Assembly: GCF_033095985.1 (NCBI RefSeq)
Contig: NZ_AP026802.1
Location: 1,116,001-1,180,000, forward strand
Reading direction: 5' to 3'
Origin: Xylocopilactobacillus apicola
GTDB lineage: Bacteria; Bacillota; Bacilli; Lactobacillales; Lactobacillaceae
Length of the DNA: 64,000 nucleotides
Shown one piece after another: positions 9,064 to 18,451 of the stretch. How positions within the stretch are numbered: the first letter of the stretch is position 1; each line of letters opens with the position of its first letter. Under the pieces are notes generated by a model. It was not told the origin of the DNA, did not search any database, and saw nothing but the letters and a program-made list of their open reading frames with translations. A program made the translations under genes and the position numbers.

Positions 9064-9086
9064 GTATTTATATTTGCTCCCTTTTT

Positions 9087-10046
9087 CTAATAAGATAATG
9101 TGTTTGCTAAATCGTACATTGATAAATCTGTTTTGGCCTTGGAATCAAACAAATCTAACATCGAATGATGAGTAATAACACCCTTTTCAATTCCCACTGC
9201 TTGACCGCCTTGTCCGTCAAGAAGTAAATCAACAGCATAACTTCCCATTCTTGACGCTAAAACACGATCAGAAGCTGTTGGCGCACCACCTCTAACAACG
9301 TGTCCCAAGGCAACTCCTCTAATATTGTCGATACCTCTATTAGCAAGTTGGTCTGTTAAATCTTGAGCATGAATTGCTCCTTCAGCAGTAATAATGATTT
9401 GATGCTCATGGCCACGTCTACGGGCATCTTTAACTATTCCTGCAATTTCGTCAACGTCAAAAGGCTTTTCAGGAATAATTACAGCTTGGCTTCCAGATGC
9501 AATAGCTGTTCTTAAAGCAATTTCACCTGAATTGCGTCCCATTACTTCAACAACAAAAATTCGACCATGACTTTTCGCTGTATCACGTACTTTATCAATC
9601 TCCTCAACTGATGTCTGAATTGCAGTATCAAAACCAATTGTTCGATCGGTAAAAGGAATATCATTATCAATAGTTCCCGGAAGCCCAATTGCATTATAAC
9701 CTTGTTCGGTCAAACGAACAGCACCATGATAAGATCCATCACCACCAATTGTGACCAAAGCATCAATTCCATGTTTCTTTAATTGTTCAATCCCTTTTAG
9801 CTGGTATTCTTTCTCAGCAAATTCCGGATATCTAGCTGTATAAAGCGTCGTACCGCCTAATTGGATTAAATCGGAAACTTCTTTTTCCTTGATTTCAAAA
9901 ATGTTTCCCTCTACTAGTCCTTTGTATCCGTAATTTATTCCACACACTTCGAGCTTTGAGCTCAGTGCTTTACGGGCAACGGCTCTAACCGCAGCATTCA
10001 TGCCAGGCGCATCCCCGCCACTTGTCAAAATACCAATACGTTTCAT
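9087..10046 (-). CDS. pfkA: ATP-dependent 6-phosphofructokinase
   Basis: A 319-residue PfkA, the committing step of glycolysis. Visible motifs are GILTSGGDAPGMNAAVR (ATP site), VTIGGDGSYHGA, PGTIDNDI with the catalytic Asp, and VEVMGRNSGEIALR. Its length is exactly that of the bacterial homotetrameric enzyme. It is first in the pfkA-pyk operon behind a well-formed promoter. Its presence argues for a glycolytic lifestyle rather than an obligate phosphoketolase one. Confidence 0.97.
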   Translation of the reverse strand: MKRIGILTSGGDAPGMNAAVRAVARKALSSKLEVCGINYGYKGLVEGNIFEIKEKEVSDLIQLGGTTLYTARYPEFAEKEYQLKGIEQLKKHGIDALVTIGGDGSYHGAVRLTEQGYNAIGLPGTIDNDIPFTDRTIGFDTAIQTSVEEIDKVRDTAKSHGRIFVVEVMGRNSGEIALRTAIASGSQAVIIPEKPFDVDEIAGIVKDARRRGHEHQIIITAEGAIHAQDLTDQLANRGIDNIRGVALGHVVRGGAPTASDRVLASRMGSYAVDLLLDGQGGQAVGIEKGVITHHSMLDLFDSKAKTDLSMYDLANTLSY

Positions 10047-10104
10047 TTAAAATAAACCACCTCAATAGATTTTCTTGGATCAAAAAATATTCCAATCGGG
10101 CTTA

Positions 10105-10133
10105 ATATTACCACTAACCGCCTATTTTGTCAT
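10105..10133 (-). promoter_or_regulatory. Predicted sigma-A promoter of pfkA-pyk
   Basis: On the minus strand, ATGACA (10128-10133) and TAATAT (10105-10110) are separated by exactly 17 bp. The site lies about 60 bp upstream of the pfkA start. It is predicted from consensus only. Confidence 0.6.
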
Positions 10134-10139
10134 AAATTT

Positions 10140-13100
10140 TCAATTTAATTTACGATCTCGATAAACAAAATGTTCTTTACCTACAAGCTTTAAAAGAGAT
10201 TCGTAAAATTCTTCATTGACGTCAACCCAGCTGTTTGGAGCTAAAAGAACATTTTTTTGATGAGTATTATCGATCAAATAAACCGGACTCAGTCCATGAT
10301 GTTTTTTAAGTAGCTTTTGAAGAAGTTGTAAATCAGGGTTTGAAATATTTGAAATGTCAATAAATAATTTATTTTCGTCGAATTTTTTCTTGGCCTCGTT
10401 TAAGGAAAATATTTGAGAAATAACAAAATTTAGTCCTTTAGTACGTTCTCGAGTTTGACCATATAGAGCACTTTTTTGTCCTTCAACGATTTGGTTACGT
10501 AATTCAAAATAGCGATCAGAAAATACTACGCTATCAATTTGATTTTCTGTATCATCCAAAGTTAAAAATGCCATTTGTTTCCCAGTTTTGTCCTTAATTG
10601 TTCGAACTTTTAAAATCGAGGCAAAAATCCAGCAATCTTTACCATTTTTTAAACTTTGAATACTTTGAGCGTGATAAATTTGTGAAAGTTTTTGAAATTC
10701 GTCAAAGGGACTACCGTGTAAGTACAGGCCTGTTAAATCGTGCTCCATTTCAATTTTTTCATCATTTGAAAAGTCGGGATATTCATCCCAACGTGGTTTC
10801 AACTGAGCAAATAAATTAACATTATTTTGGGAGAACTTCAAACTGTCGAGGTTTGTTTTTAAGTTTTCAGTCAATTCTCTGCGATTAGAGTGTAAATCGT
10901 CACAAGCTCCTGCTTTAATCAAAGGAATAAAATTATCTTCACTCAAAAATTGGTGATCCATCCGGCTTAATAAATCGTTAAAATCTTGATACTTACCGTA
11001 TTTTAAGCGCTTGTTCACAATTTCTGTAATAAAATCTCGCCGAAGCCCTTTAATAATTATTAGACCCGAAACAATTTTTTCTCCGTCGTCAGTAAAATTA
11101 AAAAAACTTGTATTGACGTTTGGACCAATCACTTCCAGTGAACGCTTACGAGCTGCATTAATAAAGTTTCGTAAACGGTCAAAATCTCCAAGAGCGGTTC
11201 CCATTTGAATTGCAAAAAAGTGGAGCGGAAAATGGGCCTTAATGTAGGCTAGCCAGAAAGCAAGCATACTGTAAGCGACGGAGTGAGATTTATTAAATCC
11301 GTAATTTGAAAAATATTCGATTAGATCATAAACCTTCTTGGCTTGCTCTGCACTGTAACCTCGGTTTACAGCACCGCTAATAAATTTTGCCTGATACTTT
11401 TCTAAAAGTGGTCGATTTTTCTTACTCATTGCTCGCCGAAGCATATCCGCTTCGCTTAAAGGAAAACCAGCCATTACATTGGCAATTTGCATCACCTGTT
11501 CTTGATAAACAATTACGCCATATGTACTCTCAGTAATTGAATTTAAAGGTAGAAGATCTGGATCGGTGTTTTCGGTTTTCTTTAATTTATGTTCAATATA
11601 GGTGTTAATTTGTCCCATTGGTCCTGGGCGAAATAAGGCATTTGCTGCCACAATATCGTTAAAATTTTCAACATCCATATTTATAAGTACGCGCTTCAAG
11701 CCACTTGATTCAAACTGAAATACTCCGTCGGTATCACCATCATGAAAAATTTTCAAACTAGCTGGATCATGTTCATTAATGGCTTCAACTTGGAAATTAG
11801 GGTCATCGTAGCGCCGAACCAAATCGACCATTTTCTTTAAAATACTGAGATTTCTTAAACCAAGAATATCTATTTTTAAGAGGCCAAGTTCTTCAACATC
11901 ATGATAAACGTACTGGGTAATTAATACGTCGCTTCCGTTGTCCTCAAGTGGAATTTTGTTAACTAATTTTTCTTCAGAAATGACAACTCCTGCCGCATGA
12001 ATTGAGGGTTGACGAGGCAATCCTTCGATCTTTTTTAAAATACCCCAAAGCATTCGACCAAAAGAATCAGCGCTCACGAGTTTACGAAATTCAGCTGACT
12101 CCTCGTAACATTGCTCTAAAGTTACGTGTAAATGTCGTGGAACGGCATTAATCCAGCGCGTAACCGTTTGGTTATCTGCCGAGAAAATCTTGAGACAATC
12201 CCTCAGGCTTCTTTTAACACCCAGAGTTGAAAAGACAATGATTTGAGAAAAATTTTCTTTGCCGTATCTTTTTTGTAAATACTTTATAATGTCCGATCGT
12301 TTATCATCCGGCACATCGAGATCAATATCTGGCATATTTACTCGTTCTGGGTTCAAAAAACGTTCAAAAAATAAACCATATTTAATTGGATCTACCTTTG
12401 AGATTCCCAAAGCATAAGATACAAGAGAACCAGCGGCCGATCCTCTACCCGCTCCTAGTTGAATTTGGGCAGAATTAGCATAATTGACAATATCCCAAAT
12501 AATTAGAAAATAATCAGCAAAGCCCATCTTCTCGATAACTTTCAATTCATTATTTGCTCGCTTGAGATAATGTGAGTCTTGATCTTTGCCAATTTTTTTT
12601 AGTCCATCGCTAACCAATTTTGCTAAATATTCATTAGATTCCTTGAGTGTCGATTTAAAGTGCGGCAATTCGGTTTTTTCTTTAGTGATCGTCACGTTTA
12701 ACTCTTCTGCCAAACTATTTGCATTAGCTATTGCCTCAAATAAATCCCCCTGCTTAGAATTTGTAATCTCTTTGACCGATTTTAATTCCTGAATACCTGG
12801 CGCGCTAAGTAAAGGATCAGCTGGATTAAGAATTGCTTGCTCATCAATTGCACGCAAGACCTTTAAAGCAACAGCATCTTCAGCGTTTAAATAACGCACA
12901 TCAGCTAAATAAACTATTTTTATTTTTTGTTCTTGATAAATCTTCTCATAAATTTCGAGAGTTGAAAGAGTGGTCACTGCTGGACAATAACCTAAATACA
13001 GGGTTGAAAAAATTTCTTGGTATTTAGTTAGTAATGCCTCAGTCTCCTCGATGTTATTTTGAAATATTTCATTTTCGAGGGGATGAATAATTGCTGTAAT

Positions 13101-13451
13101 CCCGGCAATAAAATCTTTAAATTTGGTTAGATCGAACCCAATTTGTTCACTGTTAATTAATGTCGAAATTTTCAGCAAATTATGATAACCAATTTGATTT
13201 TGAGCAAGCAAAACAACACTCACATCAGACCCTTTAAAACCCTTAGTTTGTAGAGTCATCCCAATAATTGGTTTGAGATCATTGGCCAAACATTGATCGT
13301 AAAATTGAATGGCTCCGTGTAAGACATTGTAATCGGTGATTGCTAAAGAACTATATCCCCGATTTTTAGCAGTTTGCACTAAATCTGGAATTTTAATAGT
13401 CGAATTAAGCATCGAATAACACGTGATTGTATTTAAATTAGCAAATTTCAT
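10140..13451 (-). CDS. dnaE: DNA polymerase III alpha subunit, DnaE type
   Basis: A polymerase of about 1,103 residues. It has an N-terminal PHP domain (1-200), the C-family polymerase core with the metal-binding acidic motif MPDIDLDVPDDKRSDI and GAGRGSAAGSLVSYAL, finger motifs FRPGPMGQINTY and YQEQVM, a helix-hairpin-helix region, and a C-terminal OB domain (WIFASILKVRTIKDKTGKQMAFLTL). Two usual PHP metal ligands are replaced: the N-VHS motif reads NTITCYSML and TDHN reads TDYN. The PHP site is therefore probably inactive. I start at ATG 13451; a TTG six codons upstream (13469) is an alternative. It probably works beside PolC in lagging-strand synthesis. Confidence 0.95.
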   Translation of the reverse strand: MKFANLNTITCYSMLNSTIKIPDLVQTAKNRGYSSLAITDYNVLHGAIQFYDQCLANDLKPIIGMTLQTKGFKGSDVSVVLLAQNQIGYHNLLKISTLINSEQIGFDLTKFKDFIAGITAIIHPLENEIFQNNIEETEALLTKYQEIFSTLYLGYCPAVTTLSTLEIYEKIYQEQKIKIVYLADVRYLNAEDAVALKVLRAIDEQAILNPADPLLSAPGIQELKSVKEITNSKQGDLFEAIANANSLAEELNVTITKEKTELPHFKSTLKESNEYLAKLVSDGLKKIGKDQDSHYLKRANNELKVIEKMGFADYFLIIWDIVNYANSAQIQLGAGRGSAAGSLVSYALGISKVDPIKYGLFFERFLNPERVNMPDIDLDVPDDKRSDIIKYLQKRYGKENFSQIIVFSTLGVKRSLRDCLKIFSADNQTVTRWINAVPRHLHVTLEQCYEESAEFRKLVSADSFGRMLWGILKKIEGLPRQPSIHAAGVVISEEKLVNKIPLEDNGSDVLITQYVYHDVEELGLLKIDILGLRNLSILKKMVDLVRRYDDPNFQVEAINEHDPASLKIFHDGDTDGVFQFESSGLKRVLINMDVENFNDIVAANALFRPGPMGQINTYIEHKLKKTENTDPDLLPLNSITESTYGVIVYQEQVMQIANVMAGFPLSEADMLRRAMSKKNRPLLEKYQAKFISGAVNRGYSAEQAKKVYDLIEYFSNYGFNKSHSVAYSMLAFWLAYIKAHFPLHFFAIQMGTALGDFDRLRNFINAARKRSLEVIGPNVNTSFFNFTDDGEKIVSGLIIIKGLRRDFITEIVNKRLKYGKYQDFNDLLSRMDHQFLSEDNFIPLIKAGACDDLHSNRRELTENLKTNLDSLKFSQNNVNLFAQLKPRWDEYPDFSNDEKIEMEHDLTGLYLHGSPFDEFQKLSQIYHAQSIQSLKNGKDCWIFASILKVRTIKDKTGKQMAFLTLDDTENQIDSVVFSDRYFELRNQIVEGQKSALYGQTRERTKGLNFVISQIFSLNEAKKKFDENKLFIDISNISNPDLQLLQKLLKKHHGLSPVYLIDNTHQKNVLLAPNSWVDVNEEFYESLLKLVGKEHFVYRDRKLN

Positions 13452-13505
13452 TATCTTTTTTATTTCCAAAAATGTGTTACAATTTCCACCTGAGAGGTGA
13501 AATCA

Positions 13506-13685
13506 ATGAAACATTTAACATCAATGGTGTGGATTGTTGCTTTTTTTCAAATCTTAGGCTTCATTGGTTCTAGTTTAACCAAATCGGTCTATAATCCGCT
13601 CCAAGTTTTAGTAATTTCACTTATTTTCGGGGTTATCTTTACGATAGTTCCGACAGAATTAGAGAAATTGACTAAGAAAAATTAA
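13506..13685 (+). CDS. DUF2929-like small membrane protein
   Basis: A 59-residue protein with two predicted transmembrane helices (about residues 6-24 and 33-51) and a short charged tail. It resembles the DUF2929 family found next to dnaE in lactobacilli. The ATG at 13506 is preceded by GAGAGGTG. An upstream in-frame GTG (13497) overlaps that ribosome binding site and is rejected. The gene is divergent from dnaE, with TACAAT as a likely -10 element in the gap. Function unknown. Confidence 0.75.
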   Translation: MKHLTSMVWIVAFFQILGFIGSSLTKSVYNPLQVLVISLIFGVIFTIVPTELEKLTKKN

Positions 13686-13691
13686 TCTTCT

Positions 13692-14129
13692 TTAAGGTTC
13701 TGAAATAGGATCTTGTAGAAGATTTTTTATTTGCCTTTTTGCAATTAAAATTCCTGATAACTGATCAAGAACTTGAGGCAAATCAGACCCGATTGAAGTT
13801 GTTTGGCTTAAACGCTCATTAAACAGCTCAATGAACTCATTGTAGTGATCTTCAATTTGACTTTCAAGAAAAAGATGCTGCTTAAGAGTAATGATTTCTT
13901 CAAGCGTGAAAATTCCCTTCATCAAATTTATAAAAATTAGCTGAGCGACATGAGTCCGGTTATATTTCTTTTTAATTGGTGGATCAATTAACTTTTGTTT
14001 AACGTAATTGTTGATCATTGAAGCACTTATAATTCCGCCATAATCTGCACTAGCTTCGTTTACTACATTTACAGTTTGATCTTTATACAAGTCGAAATTT
14101 GGTAATTGATCCCATGTTGGTATTGACAT
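13692..14129 (-). CDS. DUF1836-family protein
   Basis: A 145-residue protein of the DUF1836 type, with a MerR-like helix-turn-helix region: ISASMINNYVKQKLIDPP followed by KKYNRTHVAQLIFINLMKGIFTLEEI. The pattern of a winged DNA-recognition helix followed by helical segments suggests a transcription regulator, but no target is evident. It lies just downstream of rpmF and converges with the DUF2929 gene. Confidence 0.75.
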   Translation of the reverse strand: MSIPTWDQLPNFDLYKDQTVNVVNEASADYGGIISASMINNYVKQKLIDPPIKKKYNRTHVAQLIFINLMKGIFTLEEIITLKQHLFLESQIEDHYNEFIELFNERLSQTTSIGSDLPQVLDQLSGILIAKRQIKNLLQDPISEP

Positions 14130-14155
14130 TTTCCCTCGCTTAAAGTTTTCAAAAA

Positions 14156-14182
14156 AAAGATCAAGGTCACCCCTTGATCTTT
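14156..14182 (-). terminator. Terminator of rpmF
   Basis: A perfect 11-bp stem AAAGATCAAGG / CCTTGATCTTT with a 5-nt loop. On the minus strand it is followed by a run of Ts. It is located 10 bp past the rpmF stop. Confidence 0.9.
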
Positions 14183-14192
14183 AATTACTTAA

Positions 14193-14381
14193 TTATGAAG
14201 GATTTTGGGTTTTACTTTGTAAAACTGGCTTTTCCTTATAAATTCCGCTTGGAGATACGTGGTGACTTAAACTATATTCACCATTGATTTCATCAAAATG
14301 AATAGCTGGTGCTGTTAGTTTCTTATTGCCACGACGAATCCGTTTCTTCGTTTTCGAAGTTCTTCTTGCCGGTGTTGCCAT
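14193..14381 (-). CDS. rpmF: 50S ribosomal protein L32, zinc-free form
   Basis: A 62-residue L32 recognised by the N-terminus [21 protein letters not shown] and the [10 protein letters not shown] pattern. I chose the ATG at 14381 over the longer reading starting at 14420 because L32 begins with [11 protein letters not shown]. All four zinc-ribbon cysteines of canonical L32 (CxxC...CxxC) are missing; the second pair reads S-P-S-G. This is therefore the cysteine-free, zinc-independent paralogue type. Whether a zinc-binding copy exists elsewhere cannot be seen here. Confidence 0.93.
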   Translation of the reverse strand: MATPARRTSKTKKRIRRGNKKLTAPAIHFDEINGEYSLSHHVSPSGIYKEKPVLQSKTQNPS

Positions 14382-14476
14382 TATTTGAACTCCTATCTCT
14401 AAATTATTACAACATTCCAATTATAGCCAATTTGACCAATAATACAAGTCCTTTCCTCACCAAACTCTCAAAAACA

Positions 14477-14505
14477 TTGACACGATTGGATTTTAACCCT
14501 AAAAT
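14477..14505 (+). promoter_or_regulatory. Predicted promoter of the amino acid ABC importer
   Basis: A perfect -35 TTGACA (14477-14482), a 17-bp spacer, and -10 TAAAAT (14500-14505). It lies 33 bp upstream of the start codon at 14538. Confidence 0.75.
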
Positions 14506-14537
14506 ACGTACTTAAATAAACAAAAGGGATCAAGGAA

Positions 14538-16103
14538 ATGAGCTTAAAAAATAAAAAGTGTTTTTGGGGTTTGATTTTTTTTTCGTTTTTATTTTCTTTT
14601 CTAATCGTTAGCAGCCAACCTGTTGCTGCAGCCAAGAAAGAATTTAAAGTCGGAATGGAAGCAGGATACCCTCCTTTCAATTGGACACAAGTTGACGATA
14701 GCGGCGGTGCCGTAAAGATTGAAGGTTCAAAGCAATATGCCAACGGATATGATGTCCAGGTTGCAAAAATTATTGCTCAAAAGTTAGATCGAAAATTAGT
14801 AATTGTTAAAACGGTCTGGGACGGGTTAGCACCTGCACTTACATCGGGTAAAATCGATGCAATCATTGCTGGGATGTCTCCAACTGCTGAACGAAGAAAA
14901 ACCGTCGATTTTTCTGAACCTTACTTGGTTTCAAAACCAATTATGATCGTTCGTAAAAATTCTCCTTACGCAAGTGCGACTTCGATTCAGGATTTTAAAG
15001 GTGCGAAGATTACATCTCAGTTAAGCACATTTCTATATGATTTAATTCCTCAAATCAATGGTGTTAAGCAAGAAACTGCGATGAATGACTTTTCGGCCAT
15101 GAGAACAGCTTTACAAAGCGGTGTTATTGATGGATATGTTGCACAAGAACCTGAGGGAATTAGTGTTGAAAATGCCATTCCATCTTTAAAAATGATAAAG
15201 TTTGCTGACGGCAAAGGGTTTAAAAGTGAGAGCGCTGATGATGCTTCTGCTGTTGGACTTAGAAAAAATAGTCCTGACCTTCAAACGATTAATCAAATCT
15301 TAGCAGGTATCAGCCACTCTAAAAGAGAAGAAATGATGACATGGGCTGTTAAAAATCAACCGCAAACAAGTGAAAAAAAAGTTAATTGGTTTTTAAACAT
15401 CTTTGAAAAATACGGAACTTTGCTTTGGAATGGAACTTTAACCACCCTTTGGATTTCCTTACTTGGTACAATTATTGGATTTTTAATTGGTCTTTTAGTA
15501 GGAATTGTCCGAACGGTCCCTCTCGCCAAATCCAAAGGCAAACGCATAGGACAAAAAATAATTAATTTTTTATTTCGAGTTTACATCGAAGTTTTCCGTG
15601 GGACTCCAATGATGGTACAAGCCGCAATTTTTTATTACGGCTTGGCGCAGGCTTTTCAAATTGATGTCAATAAATTAGCGGCTGCGCTGTTAATTGTTTC
15701 GATTAATACTGGGGCATATATGTCTGAGATTATGCGAGGTGGAATTGAATCTGTTGATCCAGGACAAAGAGAAGGTGCGCTAGCGCTTGGCATGTCTCAT
15801 TTTCAGATGATGAAAAAAGTTATTTTGCCTCAAGCAATCAGAAATTCATTGCCAGCCGTTGGGAATGAATTTGTCATCAACATTAAAGATACTTCCGTGC
15901 TTTCGATTATTTCGGTTACTGAGCTCTTTTTCAACGGTCAAACCATTGCAGGTCAGACTTATCAATTCTTCCAGAGCTTTTTTGTAATCTGTTTGATCTA
16001 CTTGTTCTTAACTTTCACGGTTACTCAGATCTTAAAATTCTTTGAAAGAAAAATGGCTGGCCCTAATACGTATAACTTAATGGCTAATCAAATTCAGGTG
16101 TAA
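14538..16103 (+). CDS. Polar amino acid ABC transporter, fused substrate-binding and permease protein
   Basis: A 521-residue fusion. A signal peptide (about 1-32, ending VAAA) is followed by an extracellular type 3 substrate-binding domain (about 35-275), with FKVGMEAGYPPFNW and IDAIIAGMSPTAERRKTVDFSEPY. A membrane domain (about 290-521) carries the EAA loop GQREGALALGMSHFQMMKKVILPQA. Lactic acid bacteria commonly fuse these parts in Gln/Glu, Arg or His importers, so the length is normal. The substrate cannot be fixed; glutamine, arginine or histidine are candidates. It is 3 bp upstream of its ATPase gene. Confidence 0.9.
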   Translation: MSLKNKKCFWGLIFFSFLFSFLIVSSQPVAAAKKEFKVGMEAGYPPFNWTQVDDSGGAVKIEGSKQYANGYDVQVAKIIAQKLDRKLVIVKTVWDGLAPALTSGKIDAIIAGMSPTAERRKTVDFSEPYLVSKPIMIVRKNSPYASATSIQDFKGAKITSQLSTFLYDLIPQINGVKQETAMNDFSAMRTALQSGVIDGYVAQEPEGISVENAIPSLKMIKFADGKGFKSESADDASAVGLRKNSPDLQTINQILAGISHSKREEMMTWAVKNQPQTSEKKVNWFLNIFEKYGTLLWNGTLTTLWISLLGTIIGFLIGLLVGIVRTVPLAKSKGKRIGQKIINFLFRVYIEVFRGTPMMVQAAIFYYGLAQAFQIDVNKLAAALLIVSINTGAYMSEIMRGGIESVDPGQREGALALGMSHFQMMKKVILPQAIRNSLPAVGNEFVINIKDTSVLSIISVTELFFNGQTIAGQTYQFFQSFFVICLIYLFLTFTVTQILKFFERKMAGPNTYNLMANQIQV

Positions 16104-16106
16104 AAA

Positions 16107-16847
16107 ATGACCGAACAATTATTCGAAATAAAAAATTTAAAGAAAAGTTTTGGCAATCATTTAGTTTTAAAAGATATTTCTTTTAACGTTGAGAAAGAAG
16201 AAATTATTTCTATTATCGGGTCTTCAGGCTCAGGAAAATCAACTTTGCTTCGTTGCCTTAACCTATTAGAAGATCCAACTGATGGTGAAATAATCTATCA
16301 AGGGAATAATATTTTAGATCCCAATTTTGATTTGAATCACTATCGTGCCAAAGTAGGAATGGTCTTTCAATCTTTTAACCTGTTTAATAATTTGACAGTG
16401 TTAAATAATTGCATTGTGCCACAAGAAACAGTTTTAAAAAGAGATCATGAATTAGCTAAAACTACAGCTATTCAAAATCTCGAAAGTGTTGGGATGGAAC
16501 AATTTTTGGAGGCTAAACCCAGTCAGCTTTCTGGTGGACAGAAACAACGAGTAGCAATTGCTAGAGCAGTTTCAATGGATCCTGATGTATTGTTGTTTGA
16601 TGAACCGACTTCTGCTCTTGATCCTGAAATGGTTGATGATGTACTTAATGCGATGAAAAAATTAACCGAGATTGGTTTGACGATGATTATTGTGAGCCAT
16701 GAAATGCAATTTGTGCGAGATATCTCAAATGAAATTCTATTTATGGATGAGGGAGTGATCTTGGAACATGGTAACCCGCATGAAATCTTTGAAAATCCTA
16801 AGGAAGCACGAACTCAAGATTTTCTAAAACGTTATTTGAATCGTTAG
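16107..16847 (+). CDS. Polar amino acid ABC transporter ATPase (GlnQ/HisP type)
   Basis: A 246-residue ATPase with Walker [12 protein letters not shown]-loop VFQSFNLF, signature [14 protein letters not shown], Walker [13 protein letters not shown] and H-loop IIVSHEMQF. This is the pattern of the polar amino acid uptake family. It starts 3 bp after the fused permease gene and energises it. No strong terminator is visible in the 25 bp before the IS110 element begins at 16873, so the insertion may have replaced the native 3' region. Confidence 0.93.
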   Translation: MTEQLFEIKNLKKSFGNHLVLKDISFNVEKEEIISIIGSSGSGKSTLLRCLNLLEDPTDGEIIYQGNNILDPNFDLNHYRAKVGMVFQSFNLFNNLTVLNNCIVPQETVLKRDHELAKTTAIQNLESVGMEQFLEAKPSQLSGGQKQRVAIARAVSMDPDVLLFDEPTSALDPEMVDDVLNAMKKLTEIGLTMIIVSHEMQFVRDISNEILFMDEGVILEHGNPHEIFENPKEARTQDFLKRYLNR

Positions 16848-16931
16848 AAAAGTTTCCAGAAGACAAACAGAAGTTTTTCTACGATTAGTCAAGCGATTTT
16901 GAAATATTCTTTTATAAATAGCAATTTATTT

Positions 16932-16965
16932 ATCCCCAACCTCTATTACTGGTCTAGTTGGGGAT
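16932..16965. other. Hairpin in the IS110 3' non-coding region, copy 1
   Basis: A perfect 9-bp inverted repeat (ATCCCCAAC / GTTGGGGAT) with a 16-nt loop, inside the 364-bp tail of the element. The same hairpin is at 49992-50025 in copy 2. It could end transcription or block read-through; the role is unknown. Confidence 0.6.
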
Positions 16966-17236
16966 TTTATATGTCTTAAATATCCGAAATGTGATAGTTA
17001 TTACGGTTACTGCCGCCTTTTTTTAATCAGTGAGCCCCAATTGGTCTAGTTAAAATACCGAATAAATATTGTTTGGTAATCAGATTATCAAAGTTGAAAC
17101 AATATTTCATAAACTAACTCATTTACGTTTTTGGATTATAGAAAAGCTGATTTGTTTGTTTTTTTAGGTTCACTAAATAACCACTATTAATATTTTTTTG
17201 AAATAGTGCTATATTATTCTTGTAATCAAAAATAAC

Positions 17237-18451
17237 CTATTGGCGCTTTGACGTCGGATTATAAGAATATTTCTGATTTTTGGTAATCAAGATGTACGTC
17301 GTTCTGAGAAGGCGGTGCATCGAAGCAATGGCAATCTTCTTAGTCGAATGAGACGAAGCAGATTGCTTTTTGTTTCGGTAATAATCTGCAACATGCATCT
17401 GTTTAGTGCTTTTTGTGCTTGTTGCTGCCACAATATTCATAACCATCTGGTAAAGAATCTTGCGGGCATACGGATTACCTCGTTTACTGATATGATCAGC
17501 TGCTTCGTAATTTCCCGACTCGTAGTGTCTTAGGTCAATTCCCACAAAAGCATTTACTTTATTAGCTGACGTAAATCGTCTAATGTCTCCAATTTCAGCA
17601 ATAAATAGGACTGCCGTAACCTCTCCAACCCCTGGAATACTAAGTAAGATTTCGTATTCTGGTTGATCTTGTGCTAATTTGGTCATTTCCTGGATTAATT
17701 CATGCTTTAAATCTTGGATTCTAAGTGCTTCACCCGCCCAATAGTGAACCTGTTTAACTATACTTGAACTATTGTTGACAGCAGGATGACAGGTTTGTGC
17801 TAAATCTTGCAATTTAACAGCAATTTTTAGTGCCCTGGCTTGTGACATTCTTTTGTCGGTAGAACTAAGAACAATTTCTGCAAGTTCCTTAGTTGTGTCC
17901 ACTGGTACCATCGTACTTAGAGGATACTTCTTAACCAAGTTCCAATAGAGCGTGCCATTAGGAGCGCTCAGAATTCTCTCGATACTTGGAAAAGTCAGCT
18001 GGAGTACTCGATGAAGCCTGGTCTTAGCTCTAACTAGATCAGTATTGATTTCCTGGTAAAAACGGCTTAAATCTTTTAGCTGTTCATAAACGGGGTCCTG
18101 CTGATAACTGGGTTTACGGTTAAATTGAAACTGAGTTTGAGCCAGATTGAAAGCATCAGTTGCGTCAGTTTTACGAGGACGTAAACTATCCAACTGTTTC
18201 TTGGCAACCAAGGGATTAAGGCAAGTATATTGATACCCATGATCTTGTAGCATTCTTTGTAAACTGCGAGAATAGACCCCTGTTGCTTCAAAGACAATCT
18301 CCGGTTCTTTAACCGAGTTAAGATCATTTAAAAGGCGATCAAAACCGATTTGATCATTGTCAAATTTATATTGGTTCACGACATTTTGATTAACCGAGAT
18401 GGCCACATTTAAAGTTTTGCTGCTAATATCAATTCCGAAAACAGTTCTCAT
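17237..18451 (-). CDS. IS110-family DEDD recombinase, copy 1
   Basis: A 404-residue recombinase. The N-terminal RuvC-like DEDD domain shows D8 (FGIDIS), E55 (VFEATGVY), D96 and D99 (KTDATDAF). The C-terminal Transposase_20 domain contains the helix-hairpin-helix-like LLSIPGVGEVTAVLFIAEIGDI and the ISKRGNPYARKILYQ region, where the family's catalytic serine is expected. The protein is identical to that of copy 2. Members of this family act with an RNA encoded in a non-coding end of the element, so the structured upstream region is relevant. It looks intact and potentially active. Confidence 0.95.
   Translation of the reverse strand: MRTVFGIDISSKTLNVAISVNQNVVNQYKFDNDQIGFDRLLNDLNSVKEPEIVFEATGVYSRSLQRMLQDHGYQYTCLNPLVAKKQLDSLRPRKTDATDAFNLAQTQFQFNRKPSYQQDPVYEQLKDLSRFYQEINTDLVRAKTRLHRVLQLTFPSIERILSAPNGTLYWNLVKKYPLSTMVPVDTTKELAEIVLSSTDKRMSQARALKIAVKLQDLAQTCHPAVNNSSSIVKQVHYWAGEALRIQDLKHELIQEMTKLAQDQPEYEILLSIPGVGEVTAVLFIAEIGDIRRFTSANKVNAFVGIDLRHYESGNYEAADHISKRGNPYARKILYQMVMNIVAATSTKSTKQMHVADYYRNKKQSASSHSTKKIAIASMHRLLRTTYILITKNQKYSYNPTSKRQ

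Noticed and set aside
16848-16885. Terminator after the amino acid ABC ATPase gene
   Set aside because: AGAAAA...TTTTCT around 16847-16880 pairs poorly and the second half belongs to the IS110 element.
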